From: CAVTUU01 sp045804965
GTDB taxonomy: Bacteria; Chloroflexota; Chloroflexia; Thermomicrobiales; UBA6265
Direction of reading: 5' to 3'
DNA length: 64,000 nt
NCBI GenBank assembly: GCA_045804965.1
Contig: JBJMMD010000006.1
Location: 1-64,000 of the forward strand
A model generated the notes under the pieces. That model saw nothing but the letters and a program-made list of their open reading frames with translations. It was not told the origin of the DNA and did not search any database. Made by a program: the position numbers and the translations under genes. Of the stretch, positions 34,072-42,408 are shown piece after piece (within the stretch, counting starts at the first letter, position 1; each line of letters starts with the position of its first letter).

Positions 34072-35076
34072 CTAACGAATGAGGAAGCCGCCGCGCGTTG
34101 GATCTTCAGGATCGACGACGAACTGGTTGAAACCCGTAATGAACCCACGTCCGGTGATTTCGGTGATAACTGCCGGTACGTTGGCAACGGTTGTTGCCGA
34201 CAGAACTCGACCGGTCATCATCGTGTCGATCACACTTTCATGGACGTACGGCGTGTTGAGCGCGATTTCGCCCTTAGCATAGAGGTTCGCGAGTTTGGCC
34301 GAAGTGCCTGTGCCGCACGGGGAGCGATCGACTTCGGATTCCGCGAAGATCGTGATGTTGCGACCGTCGCCGCCCGGGGTCTGTGGATCATCCGAGATGA
34401 TCGTCCCGTAGACGCCGCGCAGCTCCGGTTCGAGCGGATGCACCACGTCAAGCTTGGCCTCGACCGCTCGCTTGATTTCCATGCCGAGCGAAATTAGGTC
34501 CGAGACTCGCTCCTTACTGACCGTCGTACCCAGCGCCTTCGCGCCGACGAGGGCGTAGAAAGCGCCACCGTACGCAACGTCAACCGAGAGGCTGCCGATG
34601 GAAAGGTCGAGGCAGAGATTTTCGACGACCTGAAACGCGGGCACGTTGACGAATGAGACTGAATTGACGCGGTCGCCGGCGATAGAGGCGCGGGCATGAA
34701 TAAGCCCCGCGGGCGCATCGAAGACGAGTTCAGTCTCTCCCTCGACCATCTCTACCGCGCCGGTCTCGATCAGCGCGGTGGTGAGCGCGATGATGCCGTG
34801 ACCGCACATCGTGCTGTACCCCTCGTTGGTAAGAAAGAGGACGCCGTAATCGGCGTGCTCGCTGACCGGCGGCGTCAGGATGGCCCCGTACATATCGGCA
34901 TGACCACGCGGTTCCCAGAGCAGGATCTTGCGAAAGTCGTCGTGGTTTTCTTGCATCCAGCGGCGGCGTTCGAGGATGGTGTCTCCTTCGAGCTGCGGCA
35001 AGCCACTGGTGATGATGCGCAGCGGTTCACCGCCCGTGTGCGCATCAATCGTCGAAATCATCCGCGACCACCGCAT
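34072..35076 (-). CDS. Proline racemase family protein (4-hydroxyproline epimerase-like)
   Basis: Both catalytic cysteines are present, in STMCGHGIIALTT and in DRSPCGTGTSAKLA, so this is an epimerase or racemase rather than the Cys/Thr dehydratase type. The DAHTGGEPLRII start and the GRGFITGFNQFVVDP end are family hallmarks. I choose ATG 35076, which has GGAG nine bases upstream; starts at 35112 and 35136 are possible but weaker. Proline, hydroxyproline or another imino acid may be the substrate. Forms a pair with the downstream FMN enzyme. Confidence 0.88.
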   Translation of the reverse strand: MRWSRMISTIDAHTGGEPLRIITSGLPQLEGDTILERRRWMQENHDDFRKILLWEPRGHADMYGAILTPPVSEHADYGVLFLTNEGYSTMCGHGIIALTTALIETGAVEMVEGETELVFDAPAGLIHARASIAGDRVNSVSFVNVPAFQVVENLCLDLSIGSLSVDVAYGGAFYALVGAKALGTTVSKERVSDLISLGMEIKRAVEAKLDVVHPLEPELRGVYGTIISDDPQTPGGDGRNITIFAESEVDRSPCGTGTSAKLANLYAKGEIALNTPYVHESVIDTMMTGRVLSATTVANVPAVITEITGRGFITGFNQFVVDPEDPTRGGFLIR

Positions 35077-35161
35077 AGCTGGAATCTCCGCATCGGTTCT
35101 TGGTGCATCCATGACGCATGCTGACGACGAATTCACGATACTCTATGTCATCGCCATATTA

Positions 35162-35185
35162 CGGTCCGGTTCGCGGACCGTTTTT
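35162..35185 (+). promoter_or_regulatory. Terminator-like hairpin directly before the MATE gene
   Basis: CGGTCCG (35162-35168), loop GTTCG, CGGACCG (35174-35180), then five T (35181-35185). It has the form of an intrinsic terminator on the plus strand, yet ends only five bases before the first ATG of the exporter. It could be an attenuator or, read as DNA, a dyad operator. A similar GGTCC/GGACC plus T-run stands before rpsU (54448). Confidence 0.6.
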
Positions 35186-35190
35186 GATGT

Positions 35191-36654
35191 ATGACAGGAC
35201 GAGGTGTGGTTTCGACAGTCGAGGTTCCGTTAATCGATGAGGAGCTCGGGGCGGAGATCCAGGAGGCGTTCGCTCCCCAGCCGAGACCGCTGATGACACA
35301 GCGCCGCGTGCTTGCGCTGGCCCTGCCGATCATCGGTGAGAATCTGCTGCAAACGATGGTCGGCGCCGTCGACACGTTGATGGTCTCCCAGCTCGGAAAA
35401 GAAGCGGTAGCCGGCGTTGGTACCTCGATCGAGTTCGTTTTTTTCATTATCTCGATCCTGAGCGCAGTCTCAATCGGCGCGACCGTGCTTGTTTCGCAAG
35501 CATTCGGCGCGGGCGATCACAAACGAACGCACGAGCTCGCGCGCCAAGCCATCGTTTGGGGCGTGCTACTCGCGATCCCAGTTTCACTGCTTGGTCTGCT
35601 CTTCGCTGGGGACCTGATCTCGGTGTTTGGCACTGAGCCGGGGGTGGCCCGGAATGCCACCACGTATCTGGAGATCATCGCGGCGACGAGCATCGTGCTC
35701 TTGCTCGATTTCGTTTGCGGATCGGTGTTTCGTGGCGTCGGCGACAGCCGAACGCCGCTCAAGGCCGCCATGGTGGCGAACGTGATCAACGTGATCGCCG
35801 CCTATCTCCTGATCTTCGGCCATCTCGGACTGCCGGAATTGGGCGTTGCCGGCAGCGCGTGGGGCGCGGCAATCGGCCGTGGAACCGCGGCGGCGATTAT
35901 GTTGACTCTGCTCGTGCGCGGCAAACGCTCCGTTTCGATCCGAGGACGCGCCGGTTGGCGTCCACACCTTGAGATCGGTCGCAGCTTGCTCCGGCTCGGC
36001 TTGCCCGCCGCACTCGAACAGATGTTGATGTCCTGCGGATTCATGACGATGGTCGCCGTAGTTGCGCTCCTTGGCACCGTCTCACTCGCCGCTCAGCAAA
36101 TCGGCTTCAGCGCGCTGTCGATCGCGTTCATTCCCGGGTTCGGCTTCGCGATCGCGGCCACGGCTCTCGTTGGCCAGAGCATCGGCGCTCGTGACGTCGC
36201 CGGCGCGAAGAAAGCGACTAGAATCGCGATGATCGGGGGCACGCTGTGGATGGGCACTGGCGCACTGATCTATTTCATTTTCGCCAGACAAATTATGGAC
36301 ATCTTTTCGAACGATCCTCAGGTGATCAACGCCGGGGTGGGCGCGCTCCGCGCGTTGAGCATCAGTCTGCCGTTTTGGGCGGCGTGGTCGGTGAACGGTG
36401 GCGCACTCCGGGGCAGCGGCGATACCCGTTCGCCGATGTATGCCAGCGTGTCCGCGGTTTGGATTGCCGTGGGATTGGCCTATCTCGGTGTCCGCGCATT
36501 TGACTTCGGTTTGGCCTGGTGCTGGTTGACGTTTGCGATCACCTCACCGCTGGCGGCGCTGTGGAATCGAACGCGGTTCATGCGGCGGCTCTCGCCCGAG
36601 TTCGGTCTCCTTGACAAACCCTTCGATGCGGCGGCGGTCGAGATAACGCACTAA
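35191..36654 (+). CDS. MATE family efflux transporter
   Basis: A 487-aa cation-coupled multidrug exporter with about 12 membrane helices in two repeated halves. The start of each half is recognisable: RRVLALALPIIGENLLQTMVGAVDTLMVSQLGKEAVAGVG in part, and GRSLLRLGLPAALEQMLMSCGFMTM. VLVSQAFGAGD and ALVGQSIGARD mark the corresponding loops. A cytoplasmic N-terminal tail of about 35 residues precedes helix one. GTG 35206 is an alternative start. Its leader contains the terminator-like hairpin. Confidence 0.94.
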   Translation: MTGRGVVSTVEVPLIDEELGAEIQEAFAPQPRPLMTQRRVLALALPIIGENLLQTMVGAVDTLMVSQLGKEAVAGVGTSIEFVFFIISILSAVSIGATVLVSQAFGAGDHKRTHELARQAIVWGVLLAIPVSLLGLLFAGDLISVFGTEPGVARNATTYLEIIAATSIVLLLDFVCGSVFRGVGDSRTPLKAAMVANVINVIAAYLLIFGHLGLPELGVAGSAWGAAIGRGTAAAIMLTLLVRGKRSVSIRGRAGWRPHLEIGRSLLRLGLPAALEQMLMSCGFMTMVAVVALLGTVSLAAQQIGFSALSIAFIPGFGFAIAATALVGQSIGARDVAGAKKATRIAMIGGTLWMGTGALIYFIFARQIMDIFSNDPQVINAGVGALRALSISLPFWAAWSVNGGALRGSGDTRSPMYASVSAVWIAVGLAYLGVRAFDFGLAWCWLTFAITSPLAALWNRTRFMRRLSPEFGLLDKPFDAAAVEITH

Positions 36655-36970
36655 GTTGCTTTCTTCCCACGTGCATCGTTCAACTTGCTCACTAGCATCA
36701 TGTACGCCGAACTCCCGCTGCAACAGTCACATCTCAAGTCGCCAGTGCTTCTCGTTCGAGTGAGCAGTTGGCGATCAAGGGCCCTTCCTGCCCATCTCAC
36801 ACCCGAAGAGAGTCATAGGAAACCCCAAGAATCCATCCAGCGAACTCTAGACTCCAGTAGCCAAACTCCTTGCCAAGAGCCGGATCTCACCTTGGCTGAG
36901 TGGCCAAGTTCGAATCCGACGGGCGAACCCGATTCGCGCAGGCTTTTGCGAACAGCAGGGAGTTACGACC
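36655..36970. other. 316-base gap without a supported gene
   Basis: A 100-codon frame here has poor composition and no recognisable content. The stretch holds two small hairpins: CTTGGC/GCCAAG at 36891-36908, and CGAAT...ATTCG with CGGG-CGAA-CCCG inside at 36911-36936. They lie shortly before the ATG at 36971 and may belong to its leader. Confidence 0.5.
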
Positions 36971-37897
36971 ATGCAAGCTCAGTTTGATGGATTGAATACG
37001 TCGTCCACACGCAGAAAATTCATTGCCGGCACGGCGGCGTTAGGCCTCGCCGCTGTCCTCGGTGCCAAGGTGACCTCCGGTCAAGCATCGAGCCCAACGC
37101 CAACGGCAGTGGGAACGTTCGCTCCGGGCGAAGCGGCCTGGACGAAATACAACCTCAATTCCATCGCCAATGAACAAATTCTATCGATCCCAGGAGCAGG
37201 CGACCGGATGACACGAGAGTTTCCCGAGTACCGCCCTTACACGACGATCAAACAGTTTCGGAAAGAGATCGGAAAGTACGTCGCCGACGATATCGTGGCT
37301 GGCTACGAGCAGTACGTTTTCGTTCCCATCGAACCAAATTCGGCCGACGCGGAGACGATCCAGCAGTTGCCCGGCATCGACGGGGACAAGGCATCGCAAT
37401 TGCTCGATACCGCTCCCTTCGCCGACGATACGGCCTTTCTCGCCGCGGTCGGCGGCATGGTGACCTCGGAGCAATCGACGCTTGCCGCGACGTATCTGGC
37501 GTCAGTTGCTTCGAGTCAGGTGACGTGGCTCAAGTACGACCTCAGCTCAATGTCCGAGAATCAAATCCGCTCAATTCCCGGTACCGGAGACCAGATGGTG
37601 ACCGAGTTCAAGGAGTATCGCTCGTACTCGTCGATCGAGCAGTTCCGGGAGGAACTCGGCAAATATGTCGACGGTGACGTTGTCACTGCCTATGAAAGGT
37701 ATGTGTTTGTGCCCGTCGTGCCAAATGACGCTGATGAGACCACCTTGCTCCAGTTACCAGGCCTCGATCAGGACAAGGCGCAAACTTTGATCAACAGCAG
37801 ACCATTCGCTGACAATGCGGCGTTTTTGTCAGCGCTCTCCCAGCAAGTGGTCGCCGATCTGGCAGAGTTGGGGGCAGCCTTTGTGGCAGCGTCATGA
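36971..37897 (+). CDS. Tat-exported protein with duplicated helix-hairpin-helix-like domain
   Basis: The N-terminus has a twin-arginine signal: STRRKFIAG (RR at 14-15) followed by the hydrophobic TAALGLAAVLGA and a Ser/Pro/Thr linker. The rest is a direct duplication, residues about 57-178 and 186-303, with roughly half the residues identical. Each copy has a first HhH-like hairpin (ILSIPGAGDRM and IRSIPGTGDQM, then E-Y-R-x-Y-x-x-I-x-Q-F-R) and a second one (IQQLPGIDGDKASQLL and LLQLPGLDQDKAQTLI, then PFAD-x-x-AFL-x-A-x). That is the ComEA-like pattern four times over, but in a protein sent out folded. DNA binding is inferred, not shown. Its stop overlaps the start of the next gene (ATGA). 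Confidence 0.8.
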   Translation: MQAQFDGLNTSSTRRKFIAGTAALGLAAVLGAKVTSGQASSPTPTAVGTFAPGEAAWTKYNLNSIANEQILSIPGAGDRMTREFPEYRPYTTIKQFRKEIGKYVADDIVAGYEQYVFVPIEPNSADAETIQQLPGIDGDKASQLLDTAPFADDTAFLAAVGGMVTSEQSTLAATYLASVASSQVTWLKYDLSSMSENQIRSIPGTGDQMVTEFKEYRSYSSIEQFREELGKYVDGDVVTAYERYVFVPVVPNDADETTLLQLPGLDQDKAQTLINSRPFADNAAFLSALSQQVVADLAELGAAFVAAS

Positions 37898-38388
37898 ACG
37901 AGCTGTCGGCCCTGTCATGCCTTCGAAACAATCTGTTCACGCTCGCGGCGCTCCTCTTCTGCGGCACAATCGCAGAATTACTCGCGGCCAAGCACTATCA
38001 GAGCCCGACCCAGTTTGTTGCCTTTGGACTCTGTGGGCTTGGTTTGATCACCGTTGCACGTGCATCGAAGCGTCCCAACTCGAACATCATTGCAGGCGCG
38101 CGGGCGATCATGGTTGTGATTGTGTGCGGAAGTCTATGGGGCATCTATGAGCACATCACGGGAAATCTCAGCTTCGTCCACGAGGTTCGGCCTCACGCCA
38201 GCGGGATGACCGTGCTCAGAGCGACACTTCAGGGCGGCGATCCGATTCTCGCTCCGGGTGTGCTCGCAGTGGCCGCCTTCGTAACGATTCTGGCCACGTT
38301 CGCGCGTACACCAGAGTTGGTCGAGTTCGCCAAACCGGCGACTCGCGGACCGAGGCAGCAGACGATGCAGAATAAGCTGCCCACCTAG
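37894..38388 (+). CDS. Four-helix membrane protein coupled to the HhH-repeat protein
   Basis: I recognise no family. It has four likely membrane helices at residues about 13-31, 39-57, 69-86 and 118-136, with a loop of about 30 residues (EHITGNLSFVHEVRPHASGM...) between the third and fourth, and a basic C-terminal tail. The ATGA overlap with the upstream gene indicates translational coupling, so it probably works with the exported HhH protein at the membrane. Confidence 0.75.
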   Translation: MNELSALSCLRNNLFTLAALLFCGTIAELLAAKHYQSPTQFVAFGLCGLGLITVARASKRPNSNIIAGARAIMVVIVCGSLWGIYEHITGNLSFVHEVRPHASGMTVLRATLQGGDPILAPGVLAVAAFVTILATFARTPELVEFAKPATRGPRQQTMQNKLPT

Positions 38389-38397
38389 GGACAATGC

Positions 38398-39177
38398 CTA
38401 CCACCAGCCGTAGGGGATGTTGCGACGGGGATTTAGAACCGGATGTTGTCTGGTTTCGACGAGACGTTCAGTGCGGGCGAAGAGAGCGTCGAGCTCCGGA
38501 ATTGAGATGAACGGCTTTAACCCATTCCGAACGTCATATTTATTGGCGAGTAGACGCTCCAGATCCGGTATGAGCGCGGGTGAGATCCGCTCGCCCAAAA
38601 ATTGCCAGAGAACCGTTCGCATCTTCGGATATTGGTTGAAGGTAAGCCCGTGGTCGATCCCCCAGATCTTGCCCGAGTAGTCGCGCAGACAGTGTCCGAG
38701 CTTGCGGTCGGCGTTGTTCGAAACGTAGTCGAACAGGACGAGACGCTCGACTTCAAGATTGCAGCTTTCCCAGAAGCGCGCATTGTTTTCCTGTGATTCC
38801 GGAAACGGCTCGACATAGATCTGAAGACTGCCAATGCCGTGCGGTCCGTCGCGAATTACCGTCGGCGGCACGAAGTTCCAGTTGAGCTGCTTGCTCAAGA
38901 CGTACGCGGCGGTTTCGCGCAGATAGAGTGTCCCGTCTGGGAAATCGTACAGTGGGGCCTCGCCGCTTCGGGGCTTGTAAATCGCCAGATGCTCTTTGCC
39001 GTCCGGCATTTCAAGGGCGACCGCGAACGAGTAATTCGAACCCCATGGGATCAGTTTGGACGCGATGATTTCCGATTCGCGCAATACCTGCAGCGCGTCC
39101 TCTTCGCACAGGGGCAAAGCGGGCGTCGTTCCTTCGTCGTCATCGTGGGCGCGAATCTCAAGAAAGAGGTCGGGCAT
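38398..39177 (-). CDS. SCO1664-type protein with PI3/4-kinase-like fold
   Basis: Matches the family named SCO1664 in actinobacteria, related to phosphatidylinositol 3- and 4-kinases. Visible are the nucleotide-binding Lys in HLAIYKPRSGEAPLYDFP, YLRETAAYVLSKQL, the catalytic-loop equivalent FDYVSNNADRKLGHCL and the metal-binding IWGIDHGLTFN. All kinase-type residues look intact. The natural substrate is unknown. It stands alone between opposing genes; the phosphomutase and F420-related neighbours common in actinobacteria are absent here. Confidence 0.85.
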   Translation of the reverse strand: MPDLFLEIRAHDDDEGTTPALPLCEEDALQVLRESEIIASKLIPWGSNYSFAVALEMPDGKEHLAIYKPRSGEAPLYDFPDGTLYLRETAAYVLSKQLNWNFVPPTVIRDGPHGIGSLQIYVEPFPESQENNARFWESCNLEVERLVLFDYVSNNADRKLGHCLRDYSGKIWGIDHGLTFNQYPKMRTVLWQFLGERISPALIPDLERLLANKYDVRNGLKPFISIPELDALFARTERLVETRQHPVLNPRRNIPYGWW

Positions 39178-39292
39178 TGATCTATCTCAGCGGAAATCGA
39201 CCACGTGGGTCACGTGTGGAGTGATACGGCCATGACGCCGTCATTGGATTCTGCTCCGAGTGTAAGCGCAATCAGGCGACTTGTTATGAAGC

Positions 39293-41368
39293 TTAGAACT
39301 CTTGCCACTCGACTCCGGTTCCTTGCTCCAGCTGAATTGCGAGTTCCGCTGGGTCGGTGACGGGCGGCAAGCACGCATAGCGCTCACAGAGATACGCAGT
39401 TACCAGGCCATCCGCTGGGGGCCGGTGTTCGAGAAATGGCAGGAGATCCGAGATCGTGTCATCCGCGGGATCGGCGAGACCGATGACGGCATTTGGCTCA
39501 TATCGTTCGAACATGACCCGCGCAAATTGCGACGATGCCGGATCGTCTGAGCTGCCCGCAATCGCGACCTCACGCGGTGTGGCGAGATAAGCGTCGAGCG
39601 CGGACAGATAACGGCCGAACGCGGTCGGGTGTTCCGCCATTGCACGCGCAACCATGCCGAGAATGGCCGCGGCACGGCGTTGGTAATCAGCATTTTCCGT
39701 CAACACGCTGAGCTTGAGGAGGACGGAGGCGGCGACAGAATTGCCGGACGGAGTCGCGCCGTCTTGCAGATCGCGGGGACGGCTGATCAATGTTTCGTGG
39801 CTTGCGCCAGTGTCGAAAAAGCCAGGTCCTTCGGCGGCGCTGAACTCCTCGATCATCGTCTGTGTGAGCGATAGTGCTTCCTCGATCCAACGCCGTTCGA
39901 AACTCGCTTCGTAGAGAGCGATCAATCCGTCAATCAGGTGTGCATAGTCTTCGAGGAAACCGCCGATCTTCGCCTTGCCGTCCTTGTAGGTATGTAAGAG
40001 CAGTTCGTCTTTGCGCGCGTTGGCGAGGAGGAACGTCGCGTTCTTGCAAGCGGCGTCGAGATAATCACTACGATCCAGGACACGCGAAGCTTCAGCGAAG
40101 GCGCGGAGCATCATCCCGTTCCAACTGACGAGCACTTTTTCATCCCGCCCTGGCTTCACGCGCCGTTCTCTGGCAGCCAGTAGTAGTGGCCGGGCGTCTT
40201 CGACAGCTTGTTCGAGATCAGCAGGCGGGATTTCGAGTTCGGCGGCGACGTGATGAACCGCACGGGGCGTGTGGAGGATGTTTACGCCCTCGAAATTGCC
40301 TGATTTGGTAGCACCGTAGTAGGCAGCGACCCATGTACCACGTTCCTCGCCGAGGACGTCCCGCAACTCTGCCAGCGACCAGACGTAGTACTTCCCTTCT
40401 TCGCCTTCGCTGTCGGCGTCCTGCGTGGAAAAGAAACCGCCATCCGCGCCGGTCATTTCGCGCAAAACGTAATCGAGCGTTTCGGTCGCAACCTGGCTAT
40501 ACCGCTCGACGCCAAATGCGCGGTAAGCGTCGAGGTAGAGACGTGCTAGCTGGGCATTGTCGTAGAGCATCTTTTCGAAATGTGGAACGAGCCAGACCGC
40601 GTCAACCGCATAGCGATGAAACCCTCCGCCGACCTGATCGTAGATGCCGCCTGACGCCATCTTGTCCAGCGTTGTCCGCGCCATGTGCTCGGCCCGCTTG
40701 TCACCGGAAGCGCGATGGGTTCGCAGCAGGAACTCATAAACCGCCGCTTGGGGAAACTTTGGGGCGCCGCCGAATCCGCCGTGCTGAGCATCGAATTGGC
40801 GCTCCAGCGCACTCAGTGCGTCTTCGACGATTTGTTGCGAAAGTTGCTCAGTCTTGAATTGGGCTTGGTTCGCTTGTTGCAGAAAGTCGCGGATCTGATT
40901 GGCGTTTTCGAGGACTTCATCTTTCCGATTCATATAGGCGTCGCTGACGGCCTCCAGCACGCGAGTGAAACTCGGCATGCCAGGACGATCCTCAGGCGGC
41001 CAATAGGTGCCGCCGAAAAATGGGACGCCGTCGGGCGTGAGAAAGCAGTTGAGCGGCCAGCCGCCTTGACCGCTCATCGCTTGGACGGCGGACATGTAGA
41101 TCGAATCGAGGTCGGGACGCTCTTCACGGTCGACCTTGATGTTCACGAAGTGCTCGTTCATGAGTGCAGCCGTTGCTTCGTCTTCGAACGACTCGTGCTC
41201 CATCACGTGGCACCAGTGGCAGGCGGAATAGCCGATGCTGACGAGGATCGGTTTGTCTTCAGCCGTGGCTTGGCCGAGCGCCTCAGCGCCCCAGGCGTAC
41301 CAATCGACGGGGTTGTCTTTGTGCTGAAGCAAATAGGGGCTGGACTCATTGGCGAGGCGATTGGGCAC
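39293..41368 (-). CDS. YyaL-type thioredoxin-fold / six-hairpin glycosidase-like protein (DUF255)
   Basis: A 691-aa protein. The N-terminal DUF255 domain has a thioredoxin-like site SACHWCHVMEHESFED (C-x2-C), with NESSPYLLQHKDNPVDWY before it and INVKVDREERPDLD-like sequence after it. The remaining 500 residues form an alpha/alpha barrel like N-acylglucosamine epimerases (GGIYDQVGGGFHRYAVDAVWLVPHFEKMLYDN in part). The exact layout is found in bacterial YyaL and human SSP411. Its biochemical role is unknown; thiol chemistry is inferred from the motif. Confidence 0.93.
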   Translation of the reverse strand: MPNRLANESSPYLLQHKDNPVDWYAWGAEALGQATAEDKPILVSIGYSACHWCHVMEHESFEDEATAALMNEHFVNIKVDREERPDLDSIYMSAVQAMSGQGGWPLNCFLTPDGVPFFGGTYWPPEDRPGMPSFTRVLEAVSDAYMNRKDEVLENANQIRDFLQQANQAQFKTEQLSQQIVEDALSALERQFDAQHGGFGGAPKFPQAAVYEFLLRTHRASGDKRAEHMARTTLDKMASGGIYDQVGGGFHRYAVDAVWLVPHFEKMLYDNAQLARLYLDAYRAFGVERYSQVATETLDYVLREMTGADGGFFSTQDADSEGEEGKYYVWSLAELRDVLGEERGTWVAAYYGATKSGNFEGVNILHTPRAVHHVAAELEIPPADLEQAVEDARPLLLAARERRVKPGRDEKVLVSWNGMMLRAFAEASRVLDRSDYLDAACKNATFLLANARKDELLLHTYKDGKAKIGGFLEDYAHLIDGLIALYEASFERRWIEEALSLTQTMIEEFSAAEGPGFFDTGASHETLISRPRDLQDGATPSGNSVAASVLLKLSVLTENADYQRRAAAILGMVARAMAEHPTAFGRYLSALDAYLATPREVAIAGSSDDPASSQFARVMFERYEPNAVIGLADPADDTISDLLPFLEHRPPADGLVTAYLCERYACLPPVTDPAELAIQLEQGTGVEWQEF

Positions 41369-41535
41369 GGTGTAACTCGCTTTCTCCGGAGCGGGAATCT
41401 TGTCGAACCGGTCACAGACGACCGCTCTTGGCGACTATTGTCGCAGCCCGCGTCCACTTCCAAGCCTAGCGCCGATGAAGGCGGCTACAATCGACGTGCA
41501 TTTCAACCCCTTCTGTATGAGGTCAATGGGCGGCA

Positions 41536-42408
41536 ATGAAGAGCGACATAAAACACGACTCGGCAAAGACGCTTGCCGGAACGCGACTGGCGTTCGTCGG
41601 CGCGGGCGTCATGGCAGAAGCAATGATTGCCGGCTTGATCAACCAACGCTTGGTTGATCCGACGCACATCGTCGCCAGTCATCCCAGGCGGGACCGGAGC
41701 GAGAAGCTCCACCAACGATTTGGCATCACCACCGTCGAAGCTAATGTCGATGCGACAACCGATACAGACCTGGTGTTTCTGACCGTGAAACCGCAAGCGC
41801 TGACCCACGTGATGAAGCAAGTGCACGGCAAGCTCTCGCCAAACCAGGTCGTGATCTCGATTGTCGCCGGCGCCAGCATCGAGGTGTTGAGCCGCGGTCT
41901 CGGTCACGACGGCATTGCCAGGGTTATGCCGAATACGCCGGCTCAGGTCGGGCAAGGCATGAGCGTGTGGACATCGACGCCGGAAGTCGACGATGCCCAC
42001 AGAGACCACGTGAAGGCCGTTCTCGGCGCGCTTGGCGAAGAACTATGGGTCGACGACGAAAAGTATGTTGATATGGCGACCGCATTGTCGGGAACTGGCC
42101 CCACATACGTTTTCCTGATGATGGAAGCGTTGATTGACGCAGGCGTGCACATGGGTTTCCCGCGCCGGATCGCCGAGCAGATCGTGTTGCAAACTGTGGC
42201 CGGATCCGTTGCGTTTGCCCGCGACTCGGGCAAACACATGGCCGAGCTGCGGAACATGGTGACATCACCTGGCGGTACGTCGGCCGAAGCGATCTATCAA
42301 ATGGAGAAGGGCAGCCTGCGCACGGTGTTTTCCAAGGCAGTCTATGCGGCCTATCAGCGCACACAATCGCTCGCCGCGGAGGAAGTCGCGAAACTGGGAG
42401 AGCGCTAG
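41536..42408 (+). CDS. proC: Pyrroline-5-carboxylate reductase
   Basis: Final step of proline synthesis. The Rossmann motif is LAFVGAGVMAEAMIAGL; VFLTVKPQ and ISIVAGASIEVL follow; the C-terminal signature is MVTSPGGTSAEAIYQMEKGSLR, and the dimer-helix block ATALSGTGPTYVFLMMEALIDAG is complete. The length is 290 aa. The first ATG of the frame is used. It is convergent with the Bax1 gene, overlapping it by four bases. Confidence 0.97.
   Translation: MKSDIKHDSAKTLAGTRLAFVGAGVMAEAMIAGLINQRLVDPTHIVASHPRRDRSEKLHQRFGITTVEANVDATTDTDLVFLTVKPQALTHVMKQVHGKLSPNQVVISIVAGASIEVLSRGLGHDGIARVMPNTPAQVGQGMSVWTSTPEVDDAHRDHVKAVLGALGEELWVDDEKYVDMATALSGTGPTYVFLMMEALIDAGVHMGFPRRIAEQIVLQTVAGSVAFARDSGKHMAELRNMVTSPGGTSAEAIYQMEKGSLRTVFSKAVYAAYQRTQSLAAEEVAKLGER

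Noticed and set aside
36890..36930. tRNA-like fragments: TGGCTGAGTGGCC (like a serine tRNA D-arm) next to GTTCGAATCC (like a T-loop)
   Set aside because: There is no anticodon arm, no pairing T-stem 5' half and no acceptor partner; the second part is better explained by the CGAAT/ATTCG hairpin. At most a remnant.
36685..36987. 100-codon plus-strand frame
   Set aside because: Ser/Pro/Arg-rich, no ribosome site, overlaps the supported start at 36971 and has no recognisable content.
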